64,000 nucleotides of DNA from Apostichopus japonicus (GCF_037975245.1 NC_092581.1:20794303-20858302); one strand, 5' to 3'. Numbered from the stretch's first letter, positions 47,446-58,498 are shown. Notes: generated from the sequence alone by a model not told the origin. Numbers and translations: made by a program.

Positions 47446-47650
47446 TGCCTGAGTCTACGTGAATACTGAATTGGGATCTACAGCACTATTACTTAGGGTT
47501 CTAGTGTAAAAGTTTTGCGCCATATGGATATCCTTTTATGTATTGAGTATATGGAGAAACCGGTATCAATTGCACGTGTACGTTGTAAGAGTCACGTTTG
47601 AAGATTCGTTAGACTTCAGATATATTTGTATTTGTTCGTGTTTTGTGTGT

Positions 47651-47938
<288 letters not shown>

Positions 47939-48184
47939 AATGTCGAAGACATTTTAAATGACTATTTGAAACAACAATTAGAATAAACTTTGTTTAAATG
48001 GTTTTATTACATTATTATACAATATCAATTGTTTGATGTTTTCTCATATTGACATTTCCCTCATTATTATATTGATACAATTGTGGCATGTTCTTTTCGA
48101 GATAGTTATAATGATCTGTTGACACATTGAATTTCAAATTATCTACAACCATTCGTCGTTATTTAACTTTTATTTTGTTTACAG

Positions 48185-48390
48185 GTGCCAAGGATAAAAT
48201 CTTTGTCACGAAGTCTGACAATGTTACCTTCCCATTTTATCTATCCTTCTAACCAAATAACCATCGAATAAAGATAATTTTCTCAACTTCTGAAAACTTG
48301 ACACTCCTGATGAGTTTTGACTTTATCAAAGTTGATCGTGTATATGAATATGGTGACGTTAATTATGTAATCTTAGAAATTGATAGCCAT
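48185..48390 (+). pseudogene. CUB exon relic with in-frame stop
   Basis: The acceptor GTTTACAG and the first codons (Ala-Lys-Asp-Lys-Ile-Phe-Val-Thr) survive, then TAA replaces a codon after Leu-Ser-Phe. The second half of the domain is missing. Counterpart of the relics at 25425 and 34924. Confidence 0.78.
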
Positions 48391-48521
48391 AAAAAAGTTC
48401 ATTAATGAGCTCATTTATATAGCGAAATGTGTCTTTCGTTGTCGGATTTAGCAAAAATATGATTTGTAGAGAATCCTTGATCTTTGCTATAGCGTTACTG
48501 ACTGATGTCTTCCTTTTTCAG

Positions 48522-48629
48522 CTTGTTAAAAAGGATACTTCCAGTGCAATGATGGATACTGTATTCCAGAGTATGCCGTTTGTGAAGCTTATGGTGATTG
48601 CTACTTCGGGGAAGATGAAAATTATTGTG
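48522..48629 (+). pseudogene. LDLa exon with nonsense codon (copy of LDLa11)
   Basis: Same borders and length (108 bases) as the exon at 25732, but the second full codon is TAA at 48527-48529 (GAA in the intact copy). Asp-Gly is also changed to Glu-Ala after Val-Cys. A transcript including this exon would terminate. Confidence 0.85.
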
Positions 48630-48948
48630 GTAATTTCTCTATATCTGTGGCTAAATGGTTCATAAATCTAAAGTAATATCTTAGCATCAGGCCTATGACT
48701 TTAAGAAAAGATAACATCAATTGAATTAAAGTAAATTAATAAGAAACACAAAAATACCAACTGTAACAGAATAATGCAATCTATGAAACTATTGTTGTAG
48801 TATTTTATAAGTATCCAACCTGTTTATAGAAACATTGTTAAGAAGAAAGCTCATATTCCAAATAGTCAAATTATACTTACCTCTTACCTGATGGAACTGG
48901 GTACACAATTCATCAAAGAAGACTTATTAGTATTGTTCTATTTTTCAG

Positions 48949-49065
48949 AAACGTGTGATTCCTCCAGTCACTTTACTTGCTCTGATGGACAATGCATTCC
49001 TCATACCTTTCTTTGTGATACATATTATGACTGTTCTGGTGGAGAAGATGAAACAAATTGTAGCT
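48949..49065 (+). CDS. LDLa exon, locus 2 (copy of LDLa12)
   Basis: A 117-base exon from TTTTTCAG to GTGAGT, phase 1-1. Same protein sequence as LDLa12. Followed by the same donor-bearing minisatellite. Confidence 0.88.
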
Positions 49066-49480
49066 GTGAGTATTCCTCGTTCCTCTCTTCCTGTTATTAT
49101 TGTAGCTGTGAGTATTTCTCGTTCCTCTGTTCCTGTTATTATTGTAGATGTAAGTATTACTCGTTCCTCTCTTCCTGTTATTATTTTAGCTCTGAGTATA
49201 ACTCGTTCCTCTGTTCCTGTTATTATTGTAGCTGTGAGTATTACTCGTTCCACTGTTCCTGTTATTTTTGTAGCTGTGAGTATTACTCGTTCCACTGTTC
49301 CTGTTATTATTGTAGCTCTGAGTATAACTCATTCCTCTGTTCCTATTATTATTGTAGCTGTGGGTATTACTCGTTCCTCTTGCCCTGTTATTATTGTTGC
49401 TGTGAGTATTACTCGTTCCTCTATTCCTGTTATTATTTTAGCTGTGAGTTAAACTCGTTCCTCTGTTCCTGTTATTGTAT
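49058..49480 (+). repeat. 42-bp minisatellite with repeated splice donors, copy 2
   Basis: Same unit number and order as at 26268-26690, with a few base changes (TTATTTTTGTAG, TTATTGTTGCTG, CTCTGAGTA to CTGTGAGTA). One unit that lacked GTGAGT in copy 1 has it here, so the set of candidate donors differs between copies. The frame stays open in both. Confidence 0.9.
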
Positions 49481-49854
49481 GGTAGAATGAAGGTTGGTCG
49501 TTAACATCTTACAAAACTAGTTTGAAACACTTTCTTACAGCATTTATTGAATGAATTGTTTCCACACTTAAATATTTCATTTTGAAATGCTTATGTTCTA
49601 CATGACTAATGTTTTTGATTAAATTATTTTCTTATTTTGATTTTTTTTCGATTCAGCAACTGATTTTTTCTTTCTTTCTAGTTTTGGAAACATATTTTGT
49701 TGTTTATCTGAACATAGTAACATATATACAAAAAAAATACGTGTACGTTTGCGCGTCTGGTTCCAGCTAAATATTGGTCCTAACAATTTCAGTTTCACCG
49801 AGTTTATTATGCATGAGAATTTTAGTTACAACAATAAATGTTCATTTCTTATAG
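49481..49854. other. Intron, no feature seen
   Basis: Near-identical to 26691-27064. Confidence 0.55.
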
Positions 49855-49968
49855 CAACGTGCAAGCAATGGGACTTCCAGTGCTATGATGGACAATGTAT
49901 TCCGGACATTTATCATTGTGATGGGGAACAAGACTGTCATTTCGGTGAAGATGAAGTCAATTGCACTG
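49855..49968 (+). CDS. LDLa exon, locus 2 (copy of LDLa13)
   Basis: A 114-base exon between TTCTTATAG and GTTAGT, phase 1-1. Two residue changes relative to LDLa13 (Asn to His after Asp-Cys, Ile to Val before Asn-Cys). Confidence 0.9.
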
Positions 49969-50154
49969 GTTAGTGTCACTTTCATTTTGCTTATTTAAGT
50001 CATAACTAATATAAACTATATATATATATATAAATATGTATATATCATGTTTTATTTTTTGATAACCATATTAATATTACTGAAACTAAATTTGTATTTG
50101 TTCTTACATTTAACCCGTATCACTACTCAATTCTCTAATGCGCATGTCCTTCAG

Positions 50155-50326
50155 GTGTGGATTTTTGCGGTACCAACCCTCTCTTTCCAACAACTCGTAT
50201 TGTTGGTGGAACGGTGGCATCATTGGGCAGTTGGCCGTGGCAAGCCTTGCTTGAATACAGATCCGTTCTATGTGGTGCTGTGCTCATCTCTAATGAGTGG
50301 GTCGCGACTGCGGCACACTGTGTTGA
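50155..50326 (+). CDS. Locus 2 protease exon 1: RIVGG and catalytic His
   Basis: A 172-base exon between CTTCAG and GTAGGT, phase 1 to 2. Asp-Phe-Cys-Gly linker, Thr-Thr-Arg|Ile-Val-Gly-Gly and His57 are intact. The last codon reads Glu in place of Gly across the splice. Confidence 0.9.
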
Positions 50327-50526
50327 GTAGGTTTTGGGTAACAATGATTACATTTGTCAAATTCAGACATGCAATTTAATAAGTAAATATTCGTTTTGCT
50401 TAGTACTCATTAAACAAGAAATTACAGCTTCTTGGGAGAGATAAAATGAACAGCATAGGAGTATGACATATTTATTGTTCGTTTATATAGAGAATATTGA
50501 CAGCCTTTTGTAATTACATTAAACAG

Positions 50527-50810
50527 AGATCCTGGATTCAGGTCAAACCTTGAAGCGGTAGTATTAGGTGAGGTTCACCGCACTAGCGAAGCCAGGACAC
50601 GAGTTAGACGACCAGTAGAACGCATCATGGTGCATCCTGGGTACAATCCAATCATCCTTGATAACGATGTTGCACTCCTAAAGCTTGCTGAACCAGTCAA
50701 GTTTCATTACTATGTAAGACCGATTTGTCTCCCGGACGGGAATGATTTTGATGAAGTGGAAAGCTATACTAATTGCTACGCAACAGGATGGGGTCGAACA
50801 AGTCAGTTTG
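50527..50810 (+). CDS. Locus 2 protease exon 2: catalytic Asp
   Basis: A 284-base exon between TTAAACAG and GTTAGT, phase 2 to 1. Asp102 intact. Replacements against A and B include Leu to Arg after Val-His, Asp to His before Tyr-Tyr, and Arg to Ser after Val-Glu. Confidence 0.9.
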
Positions 50811-51047
50811 GTTAGTTTTCAGCAATCAGTAAACGTACGAATTATAGCTAACTCACTGCTATTAGGTGTTACACGGGACACTCAGTCAATTGGATTTTGA
50901 TGAAGTTGCGAATAGCTAGCACCAGACAAGACTTACAATGACTAGAAAGAACCATTGTGACTACTTTTTAATATTTAGTATAGGAATGGGTCGTGTTCAT
51001 TATCATGTAGGTTTCCATTTTCTAATTTTTATACTAGCAAGCGTTAG

Positions 51048-51330
51048 TGTGATGTGGTCAAATGATTGAGACAATATACTTGCGGCTTAAATATAGCAAG
51101 TTCAAGTCCTGGTCAGATCATACGCGGTTTCCTAAGGTAATGCACTCAGACGCATTTGCCTCTCTCCAAATGGAGGTTAATTGTACATATGATGGTGCGT
51201 GCAATGTATTGGGCTGCACCCTATGCAAACCGTGGATTTGGCGAACTGTACTATACGGGAATGACTGTTTGGATTGAACTCTATTCGGTGTGTATGTGTG
51301 ACAAGTTTCCAATTAATGTTGTTTTGTAAG
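51048..51330 (+). mobile_element. Old SINE (family 2) in locus 2 protease intron 2
   Basis: Same site and orientation as at 10876 and 28318, with independent base changes. Confidence 0.8.
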
Positions 51331-51426
51331 CTATTATGTCTAGATAGGAGCCTATAGCTTCAACTTGAGTGTAAGTCCTTCGGCTTTTTGCTTTTTGCTC
51401 TTAAATGAATATTTCTATTTGAGCAG

Positions 51427-51575
51427 GTAATATATCTACGGACCTTCGCCAAGCTAATTTACCACTAGTGAACAGGTCAATCTGCTATGAACAGCTGATA
51501 AACAATGGTTATAACACTATAACTGAGAACATGATTTGTGCTGGGTACGATGAAGGAATGGTATCCACTTGCCAG
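51427..51575 (+). CDS. Locus 2 protease exon 3: S1 pocket, Ser189
   Basis: A 149-base exon between TTGAGCAG and GTAAAT, phase 1 to 0. Val-Ser-Thr-Cys-Gln end as in A and B. Confidence 0.9.
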
Positions 51576-52304
51576 GTAAATATCTCACTAAGACAACAGT
51601 AATGCTCACTTAAGGATCCTAGGAAGATCTCATTCAGATTCTGTAACAGTTAGCCTCTGAAAAACACCCTGCTAAGATTGAATCGTCAGGCATTCTGAAT
51701 GTTGCATATTAACCCACACGTGCTTTTAGCAGTAGATAAGCCGTTTGTTGCAGTTTTTCCCTCTAGAAAAATTGTCCTTCTGTATATTAGTATTCATAAA
51801 ATAACTATCCTGGAATTTCTGGTGTGAGAGGTGTTAACTGGTTTGTGACGCTGGAGGGAGTGAGCAACTGAGCACACCTGTTGTGGGGGTGGGTTCTGGG
51901 GCAAGGTTGCCTGAAATGTTGATGAAGCATCCTAATGTAAATTATCCTAACAATATATTAGATAAAAAAGTTATGTTAAATGGTAAAAGAAAATTTATTT
52001 GTTGCTATTATTTAGTGTTCACATTCATTTCTTCAATCTTTGCATTCTTTATTCCTTCTCTGAAACAGTAAGGTGGCAATGTTTATCATATATCTTAGCG
52101 AGGCGGTCGCCAAAAACAGAGAGGCGGCCACCTCACAAATGAATACCAGCGAAACCCTGTAATATGTTTGCAGGTTACGAAGGCAAATGAAAAAGGCTTA
52201 TTGAAAAAACTCAAGCATTGCATTATATATTACTGTCAATTGACAATGTAAAAAAAAAATAGACTAAACGTTTAATGAAGTTTCATATCAAATCTTTTAT
52301 GCAG
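51576..52304. other. Locus 2 protease intron 3
   Basis: No gene seen. Matches introns at 11408-12157 and 28846-29626. Confidence 0.6.
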
Positions 52305-52467
52305 GGCGTTAGCGGTGGTCCACTTGTTTGTCAAGAGTCAGATGGACGTTGGACACTTGTTGGGATAACAAGCTGGAGTTATGGATGCGCCCAGCCAGAA
52401 TCTCCTACCGTATACGCACGCGTGTCTCGATACTTGGGGACAATTGCTTCTGTGATGGAGGGTGCAG
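52305..52467 (+). CDS. Locus 2 protease exon 4: Asp194 replaced by Val
   Basis: A 163-base exon between TATGCAG and GTACGT, phase 0 to 1. It begins Gly-Val-Ser-Gly-Gly-Pro: Ser195 is kept but Asp194 is Val (GTT at 52308-52310). Gly216 is Ser (Ser-Trp-Ser-Tyr-Gly-Cys). In the S1A family Asp194 forms the salt bridge with the new Ile16 N-terminus on activation; its loss is expected to leave the protease inactive. Likely a pseudoprotease or a decaying copy. Confidence 0.9.
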
Positions 52468-52825
52468 GTACGTATTTTAGATCGTCGCTGTTTTAAGTGA
52501 GTCCGGATTTGCTGTCAATGTCATGTCGTGAATTAATACAAGTAGATTGTACCGTTCTGTTGTTAGAAATTTAATTTCTTCCTGTATTGCGAACTCAGGA
52601 TAGACAAAAGCCAATAAGCTAACAAAGTTAAAACCTGCAAACATTATGTCTGTAACATAGGATAAATGAGATCGAAATGCTTCCGTTATACTTCCAAAAA
52701 GGTAGTGGATAACACAATAACTGGGTGGTTAAATTGACCAGGTATTAAATGTAGCAGTAAATTCTTTTACCGGCACAATGTTATTTTCATGTAAGAGATA
52801 TGCATTAAATAATGATCATTTGTGG

Positions 52826-52829
<4 letters not shown>

Positions 52830-52893
<64 letters not shown>
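52830..52893. repeat. (TA)n microsatellite
   Basis: Pure TA array before the Frizzled exon, without the SINE seen in copy B. Confidence 0.95.
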
Positions 52894-52897
<4 letters not shown>

Positions 52898-52971
52898 CTT
52901 GTTAAAAACTATAATCTCTAATGTTGCCCATCCAGTAATTTATGATTGATATCACTACTTCTTCTCAACAG

Positions 52972-53303
52972 ATCCACTTGTGTCTTGTGAATCAATCAAC
53001 ACCGGTTGTGCGCAAAATGTGCCTTATTCTGAAACATTCGCAACATCTCAAGCTGTTGTAGAATCCTTTATAGACATTATGATTATGGCTATTATAGCCA
53101 TGATGTTTCATCAAATTCCACTGGGACATATTGCGACGAGGATGAGGTCAATTCGATTATGTGTGGATATTTCTTCAAAGGCTGTCATGAAGGTATTGTG
53201 CCATGCAGAGAGTACTGCGAAAATGTTGTCACTGAATGCTATACCGATTACTTCTGCACTTTTCTACCGTACGGACGTCCTGGTGAGAAATGGTGCATAA
53301 AAT
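52972..53303 (+). pseudogene. Frizzled-type exon with 16-bp deletion, copy C
   Basis: Borders match copies A and B, but 16 bases encoding part of the Asp/Tyr-rich segment are missing near 53076. The exon is 332 bases long and the frame shifts after about residue 35, losing the later Cys including Pro-Cys-Arg. The shifted frame stays open to TAA just before the donor, so inclusion would end translation there. Confidence 0.88.
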
Positions 53304-53795
53304 GTAAGTTTTGAAAGCAGAAATGGTTTATCTGAATTAAGCATTAACTCGAATTAATCTAGTGTAAATCTATATAGCGTACATATTTGTGACATAACTT
53401 ACGTCAAGCGATTTTTTTGAATTAATGTTCTACTGTTTTCAACTAATTACCTGCAATAGCGTACAACGCTATTAAAAGCAAGCCTTGCTTATGACGTTAT
53501 AACTATCAATGTATGCAAAATAGTTCTTATCGTTATTGAATATTGTGCATTTGCGGAACATTTGTCTTTCCTGATGATATTTACACCACTCTGCTGCTTC
53601 GTTGAATCACCGTTATTACTCAACATTTTACAAGGTCGGAGAGGTGGAGCATGTATTTGTCATAAACGTTTACGTCGTGGCAAGTATCTCCATCATAATA
53701 GGTTTTATCAACACAACACAGATATAATTAAACTTATTCGATTTTTTTTTACTACTTGATAACAAACTTAAATGTATTTATTGTACTTTCCTTAG
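53304..53795. other. Intron, no feature seen
   Basis: Matches 30880-31381 with small indels. No exon seen. Confidence 0.55.
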
Positions 53796-54158
53796 CGGAT
53801 GACTTCTGTGGGGCTGATAATATCACTCTGCTTGAGGGAACACTTCACAATCTCACCAATCCATTCTATCCCTATTTCAACATCGGAAATCGAGATTGCA
53901 TTTGGTTTATCTCGGGACCGCCTGGTTTCAATATTGTTATTAAGTTTTATGAGTTGGCCATCAATCCATATTACCACACACTATCCGTCGGCTATGGAAA
54001 CGATCCAGATTTGAGAACATCAACGATTGCCAAACTATACGATGAACCCCGATTGGTCATCATAGAGAGTGAAAATGGCTGGATCAGATTTGAAACGAGC
54101 AACGAGGATTATTACATTGGTTTCTCAGCTGTTTTAATGACGGCTGATGTATCAAACG
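53796..54158 (+). CDS. CUB domain exon, copy C
   Basis: A 363-base exon between CCTTAG and GTAATG, phase 1-1. Three base changes from copy A seen by eye, one altering protein (Leu to Met near the end). Similarity to copy B stops about six bases into the following intron. Confidence 0.92.
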
Positions 54159-54547
54159 GTAATGCACAGTGTCATGTAATTGAGTTTAGTGAAAGTAAAT
54201 TTATAAGATTTCTGTCATAATAATTGGCCAAAACTACTTTAGTTGTGTGACATGGTATCTGAAAACCAAGTCTTACCATGAGAAAAACGTACCAACGATC
54301 AAATAAAGTGTAGAAAATATGTACAATATAAAAATCTTTCATTACAGCTTTGCCAGAAAATGTCATCAATTTAATTTGTTAGTGTTATGGTTACTCTGAT
54401 TTATCGAATCAACAATAAAATGGATGGCAGCGAGATTACACTGTTACAATACCAGAAGGTCTATGGATGTACCTGTAATGCACTCTCCATCAATTACTCT
54501 GTTTCTAACAAACTATCAATGTTCACCTACTTTGTGTTTCTTTACAG
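54159..54547. other. Intron, no feature seen
   Basis: Unlike the introns after CUB copies A and B; begins right after the duplication breakpoint. Confidence 0.55.
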
Positions 54548-54661
54548 TTTCTTTCCCGTGCCATAACGGCAGTATTGTTTGCAACGGTTTGTGCTTACCA
54601 GAGAGTTGGATCTGTGATGGTACTCCCGACTGTTTCCTTGGTGAAGATGAAGACGATTGTG
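54548..54661 (+). CDS. LDLa exon, locus 2 (related to LDLa6/14)
   Basis: A 114-base exon between CTTTACAG and GTATAT, phase 1-1. Phe-Pro-Cys-His-Asn-Gly, Leu-Cys-Leu-Pro-Glu, Ile-Cys-Asp-Gly, Gly-Glu-Asp-Glu-Asp-Asp-Cys. It keeps the full acidic motif that LDLa6 and LDLa14 have partly lost. Confidence 0.88.
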
Positions 54662-54711
54662 GTATATGAGTGTCTTTGACCTGGCATATTACGTCCCAAA
54701 CTGTGCAAAAG

Positions 54712-54714
<3 letters not shown>

Positions 54715-54750
<36 letters not shown>

Positions 54751-54799
54751 GATATATAAATATTTATATATATATATATTAATATATATATATATATAT

Positions 54800-54841
<42 letters not shown>

Positions 54842-54860
54842 TTTATATATATTTATATAT
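54715..54860. repeat. (TA)n microsatellite
   Basis: Interrupted TA array. Confidence 0.95.
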
Positions 54861-55124
54861 TTGACGGAGTCCTTTCTTAGAAATCCTTCTCTTAGTTATA
54901 ATAATTGGCGGTTGTTTGCAGATAGTCTTTAAGAAACACAATTTACATTTTTAATATGACATCAGCAGAAAAAGAGTAGTTCTGATGCACTATATTAACA
55001 CAAAAAATTACGTAAAATATTTTTACTTTTCCTTCATGGCTATTATCATACAGTTTATAACAATTACGTATGTTTAAGGTGTCTATTGCTAAAACGAGGT
55101 TAGAATTATCCAGGCCGTGAATGA

Positions 55125-55525
55125 TTATAAAAAAAAAAAAAGTTGAAGGTTTACAGTCTTGTATGAGGCTAATGCCTCCTCACATGACTTTACAACTTAA
55201 CCCCTGGTCATTGGTAACTTGTCACACCCACACACCAAAGTGTGCACAATTCAATCAATCTCTCCTGGGGCACCACAGTGCACCACAACCACGTGTCCCC
55301 CGGGGGACTTCCCATAGGGTGCAGCCACAAACCGGCGCACGCAACTATATTTACAAGTTACCTCGCAGGTCCCCATTTATACACCTGGGTGAAGAGAGGC
55401 AATGGAGATAAAGCGCCTTGCCCAAGGACACAACGCAATGATCTGGCCAGGGCTCGAACCTGTAACCCTTAGATCACAAGTCCACTGCCTTAACCACTTG
55501 ACCACAACGCCCTCAACGCCCCTAA
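55125..55525 (-). mobile_element. Young tRNA-derived SINE (family 2) with identifiable empty site
   Basis: Read on the minus strand, the head has an A box TGGTCAAGTGG (55494-55504) and a B box GGTTCGAGCCC (55450-55460), then a body with TGTCCTTGGGCAAGGCGC and ATTGCCTCTCTTCACCCAGG. The last pattern resembles a central domain shared by many marine-animal SINEs. The left end is an A-run. The related sequence near 59330 lacks the insert (AATGATTATAAATGGACTC against AATGATTATAAAA... and ...TAAATTGACTT). Confidence 0.85.
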
Positions 55526-55789
55526 ATTGACTTTTGCTGCTGAGAACATATAACGCAAACATCTCCAAGGTTGCATAGATCAATTTGTTTCATTCAGACT
55601 TACTATCATCGCGATTTACATATTTGAAAGGTGCGTCTGGTAACGTTAAAACAGGAAACTATATTCACGGTGGTACTGTGTACTAATTTAAATGATAACT
55701 GGGTAGATTTATGAACCATTATGCACGTAAACAAAACTAGCAGCCATAAGAAATATTATTTTATTTCTTATTTTCTTATTTTCTTGTAG

Positions 55790-55912
55790 CAACTTGTTCC
55801 TCGGCACAGTTTCAGTGTGATGATGGTTCATGCATACCAGATTACTGGCTTTGTGATGGAATTATCGACTGTGCAGGAAATGAGGCCGAGAATGAAGGAA
55901 ACTGTCAAACAA
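55790..55912 (+). CDS. LDLa exon, locus 2 (copy of LDLa2)
   Basis: A 123-base exon between TTCTTGTAG and GTATGC, phase 1-1. Six Cys are intact, but the acidic motif reads Asn-Glu-Ala-Glu-Asn in place of Asn-Glu-Asp-Glu-Asn, removing a calcium-binding Asp. Confidence 0.87.
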
Positions 55913-57022
55913 GTATGCTTTCCACTCGTGATTAATTACTTCTTACATTGAGCAACTCCATGACAAAGATGGTATTTATAGATAGATGACACGCCCAATG
56001 AAACGGAAATAACGGTTAAAAATGGTAAGAAATAAATATTTGCATTATTAGGTTATTTATAGGACATCAATTTGTTTATTTGATTTCGTTTGCCTCTATT
56101 AACACTTTGAACCGTCGGTAATACACGACGCTTATGTATGTTTATTTATGAAGGGCTCTAGTAAACTCGTTTGGTCCTCTGTGCAAAAAAACTTTGTTAC
56201 TATTTTAAATATAGATATAAATATATATATATATAAATATAGTTTATGACGAGAGTTCTCTTTTCTCCTTTGCAAAATTAAAATGTACCTTGTATAAAGC
56301 AATCTAATTCCTGTTATTAAACAGCGCACGAGCACCATACAATTCATGTACGTGCTACTCTCATACCATTCAGCGAGCTTTCGTTCTATGTGGTCATCGT
56401 GACCTATGTAAAACAGCGAAGTTGGCTCTCGCTCGGGTCAGCCAAGTGTCCCTCTAAAACTACTATGTCGCCTTGTAGAATGATTTATTCTTTCAAATGT
56501 ATTGGATTCTCTCCAAATTCCTTTCTTTTGACATACAGTTATGATTTTCAAAAAAAGAGAAATGATACACCAATAAAAAAAATTGTTATGATTAAACTGT
56601 AATGATTTGCTAAGCCTTTAAGTTAACAGTGTTTATTTTATTAGTAAATATATATATACATTTTTGCACATTTAAATGAAGTTGAACATATACTTAAATA
56701 TTTCAAAATCTGCTAGTATTCTGCAATTATAGATTTAGTACTTTATATAGAAAACGATTAAGTTGTTTATATGTCTAGAACAAATTAGTTCAACCATGCT
56801 CATGTAGGGGTTATGTATAAAAACTTGCATATGAGATGTATGTTAGAAACGGTTCTATGCCTGTCTGTTTGCCATTTATGTCACACATGTCACTGTTAAG
56901 GATGAAATAAAAAGATGAAATACAACTGTTTGTTGTTTTTTACGCCAAAACGATTTGACGAATTGCCATATTTTCAATTATTTTTTCTTTATTTCATTGG
57001 AAACCCGTATTTTGCTTCACAG
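55913..57022. other. Intron; part duplicated from near 7.1-7.6 kb
   Basis: About 56030-56560 matches about 7090-7560. The rest is AT-rich without recognised features. Confidence 0.65.
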
Positions 57023-57376
57023 ACGTTGCAGAAGAAATCTTCTTAGAGACATCTTACAGCTTTACTTCTCCTAATTATCCATCCAACTATCCAAATAACT
57101 ATCAAACAGAAGTTGTTTTCTCAACAAACGAAACCTCAAGCCTTCTGCTTAGTTTTGATTTCATCGACACTAAAAGGAACTATGATTACATCTACGTTGG
57201 AGATGGGAACGAAACGTGGCAGCAACATCTCCTTACATGGTCAGGAGGTCCATCGTACGATGAGTTGAAGGTTTTATCAACTGGGAATTCGATGTGGTTC
57301 ATATTTGAAACAGACGGAATCGTAGTGAATAGTGGTTATTCTGCCCATGTGGAAGCCGTGAACCTTACAAACACTG
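57023..57376 (+). CDS. CUB domain exon (type 2), locus 2
   Basis: A 354-base exon between CTTCACAG and GTAGAA, phase 1-1 (118 codons). Ser-Pro-Asn-Tyr-Pro, Phe-Asp-Phe-Ile-Asp, Tyr-Asp-Tyr-Ile-Tyr-Val-Gly-Asp-Gly-Asn, Trp-Ser-Gly-Gly-Pro and Phe-Glu-Thr-Asp-Gly. Same length as the exon at 18265 with a more classical acidic loop. Intact. Confidence 0.92.
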
Positions 57377-57763
57377 GTAGAATTATATTTCTTTTCATTT
57401 GTTTGTGCTTTGCTTACTGAAATTGATATATATCTTTTAATATATTGTCGTTCCGTATATTAAATCAGACATTTTCTGTACTTTGGAAGCTGTTTACATT
57501 ACTAAAACACTTAAACGGTTCTTTACCGTTCTTATTTACGAGTGTGCGAAATGCGTCTGAAGGTCAGTTTCATCTATCATAATGTGCTCTAGTTTATATT
57601 TTTGTTTACGAATCATGATGAATTAACACCGAAGATACTACGTAGTATATTTATTCAATTGAATTGTCTATTGAATTGATTTTGTTGTCTACAATGTTTG
57701 TCCCACATTTAAAGATGATAGTATGAAGACAATCGTGCTGACTTGAAACATTTATTTATTCAG

Positions 57764-57893
57764 ATTTGGACTGTGGCATTGAATTTAGTTGTTTGAATGG
57801 TGTGTGCCTGCCAACCTCAGCTGTTTGCGATGGACTTACCAATTGTGACAACCTACAACTACGAAGACGAAAGTACACAAGCATGCAATCCAA
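57764..57893 (+). pseudogene. LDLa exon with frameshift (relative of LDLa10)
   Basis: Acceptor TATTCAG and donor GTAGGT give 130 bases, one more than a phase-1 exon allows. The frame is Leu-Asp-Cys, Phe-Ser-Cys, Val-Cys-Leu-Pro, Val-Cys-Asp-Gly, Asn-Cys-Asp up to about 57853; the expected Glu-Asp-Glu-Ser-Thr-Gln-Ala-Cys lies in the next frame. Either a real lesion or a one-base assembly error. Confidence 0.75.
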
Positions 57894-58190
57894 GTAGGTT
57901 CTCGGGGTTTTTATCTTGAAGAAATGTTCATCCACGTAATATTCCAATAAAACGTACCATAACTCATATTCACAAACCCTATGTACGTGTGTGATACAGT
58001 GTTCCTGGCCACCAGTAATCAAGCCTTTGCAATGATAGCAATCTCTGATAATTGCAAAGCTGCATGAAGGTATCAAATGTTTGAAGAAAAAGTGACAAAG
58101 ATTAAAATATTCCATTAGCTAACATTTTGATTTTACAGAATGCCATGTAGTATACAGTAACTGTGCTTCTTTGTCATATATATATTTAAG

Positions 58191-58307
58191 TCAGCAGTTG
58201 TGACCCTGACAGCTACATATGCTATGATGGTACCTGCATCCCGACGTTCTCTGTCTGCGATGGTTACTATGACTGTAACTATGGAGAAGATGAATACGGA
58301 TGCCCTG
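58191..58307 (+). CDS. LDLa exon, locus 2 (copy of LDLa3, shifted acceptor)
   Basis: Six Cys with Tyr-Asp-Gly-Thr-Cys-Ile-Pro and Gly-Glu-Asp-Glu-Tyr-Gly-Cys; donor GTAAGA. The usual TTTCAG acceptor is changed: a CAG at 58192-58194 gives the wrong phase. The in-phase choice is TTTAAG at 58185-58190, giving 117 bases and one extra codon. Use of this acceptor is inferred. Confidence 0.75.
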
Positions 58308-58498
58308 GTAAGAAATAACGAGGTTCATTCATTGATTGTGATAAGCATACAGTACAATATATTTCAGGGTTAAAAGAGTCATCTTCTTTTTTTTTTAAAT
58401 CTATATTCACCAAATATATGTTTTAAGTACCACAACCCGGTTATGTAATTGTATATATAAGCTGCATCAATAAAAAAAAACTATAAAACTATAAATAT

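Noticed and set aside
55440-55515. A functional tRNA gene on the minus strand
   Set aside because: Good A and B boxes but the sequence continues into a SINE body and the acceptor stem does not pair.
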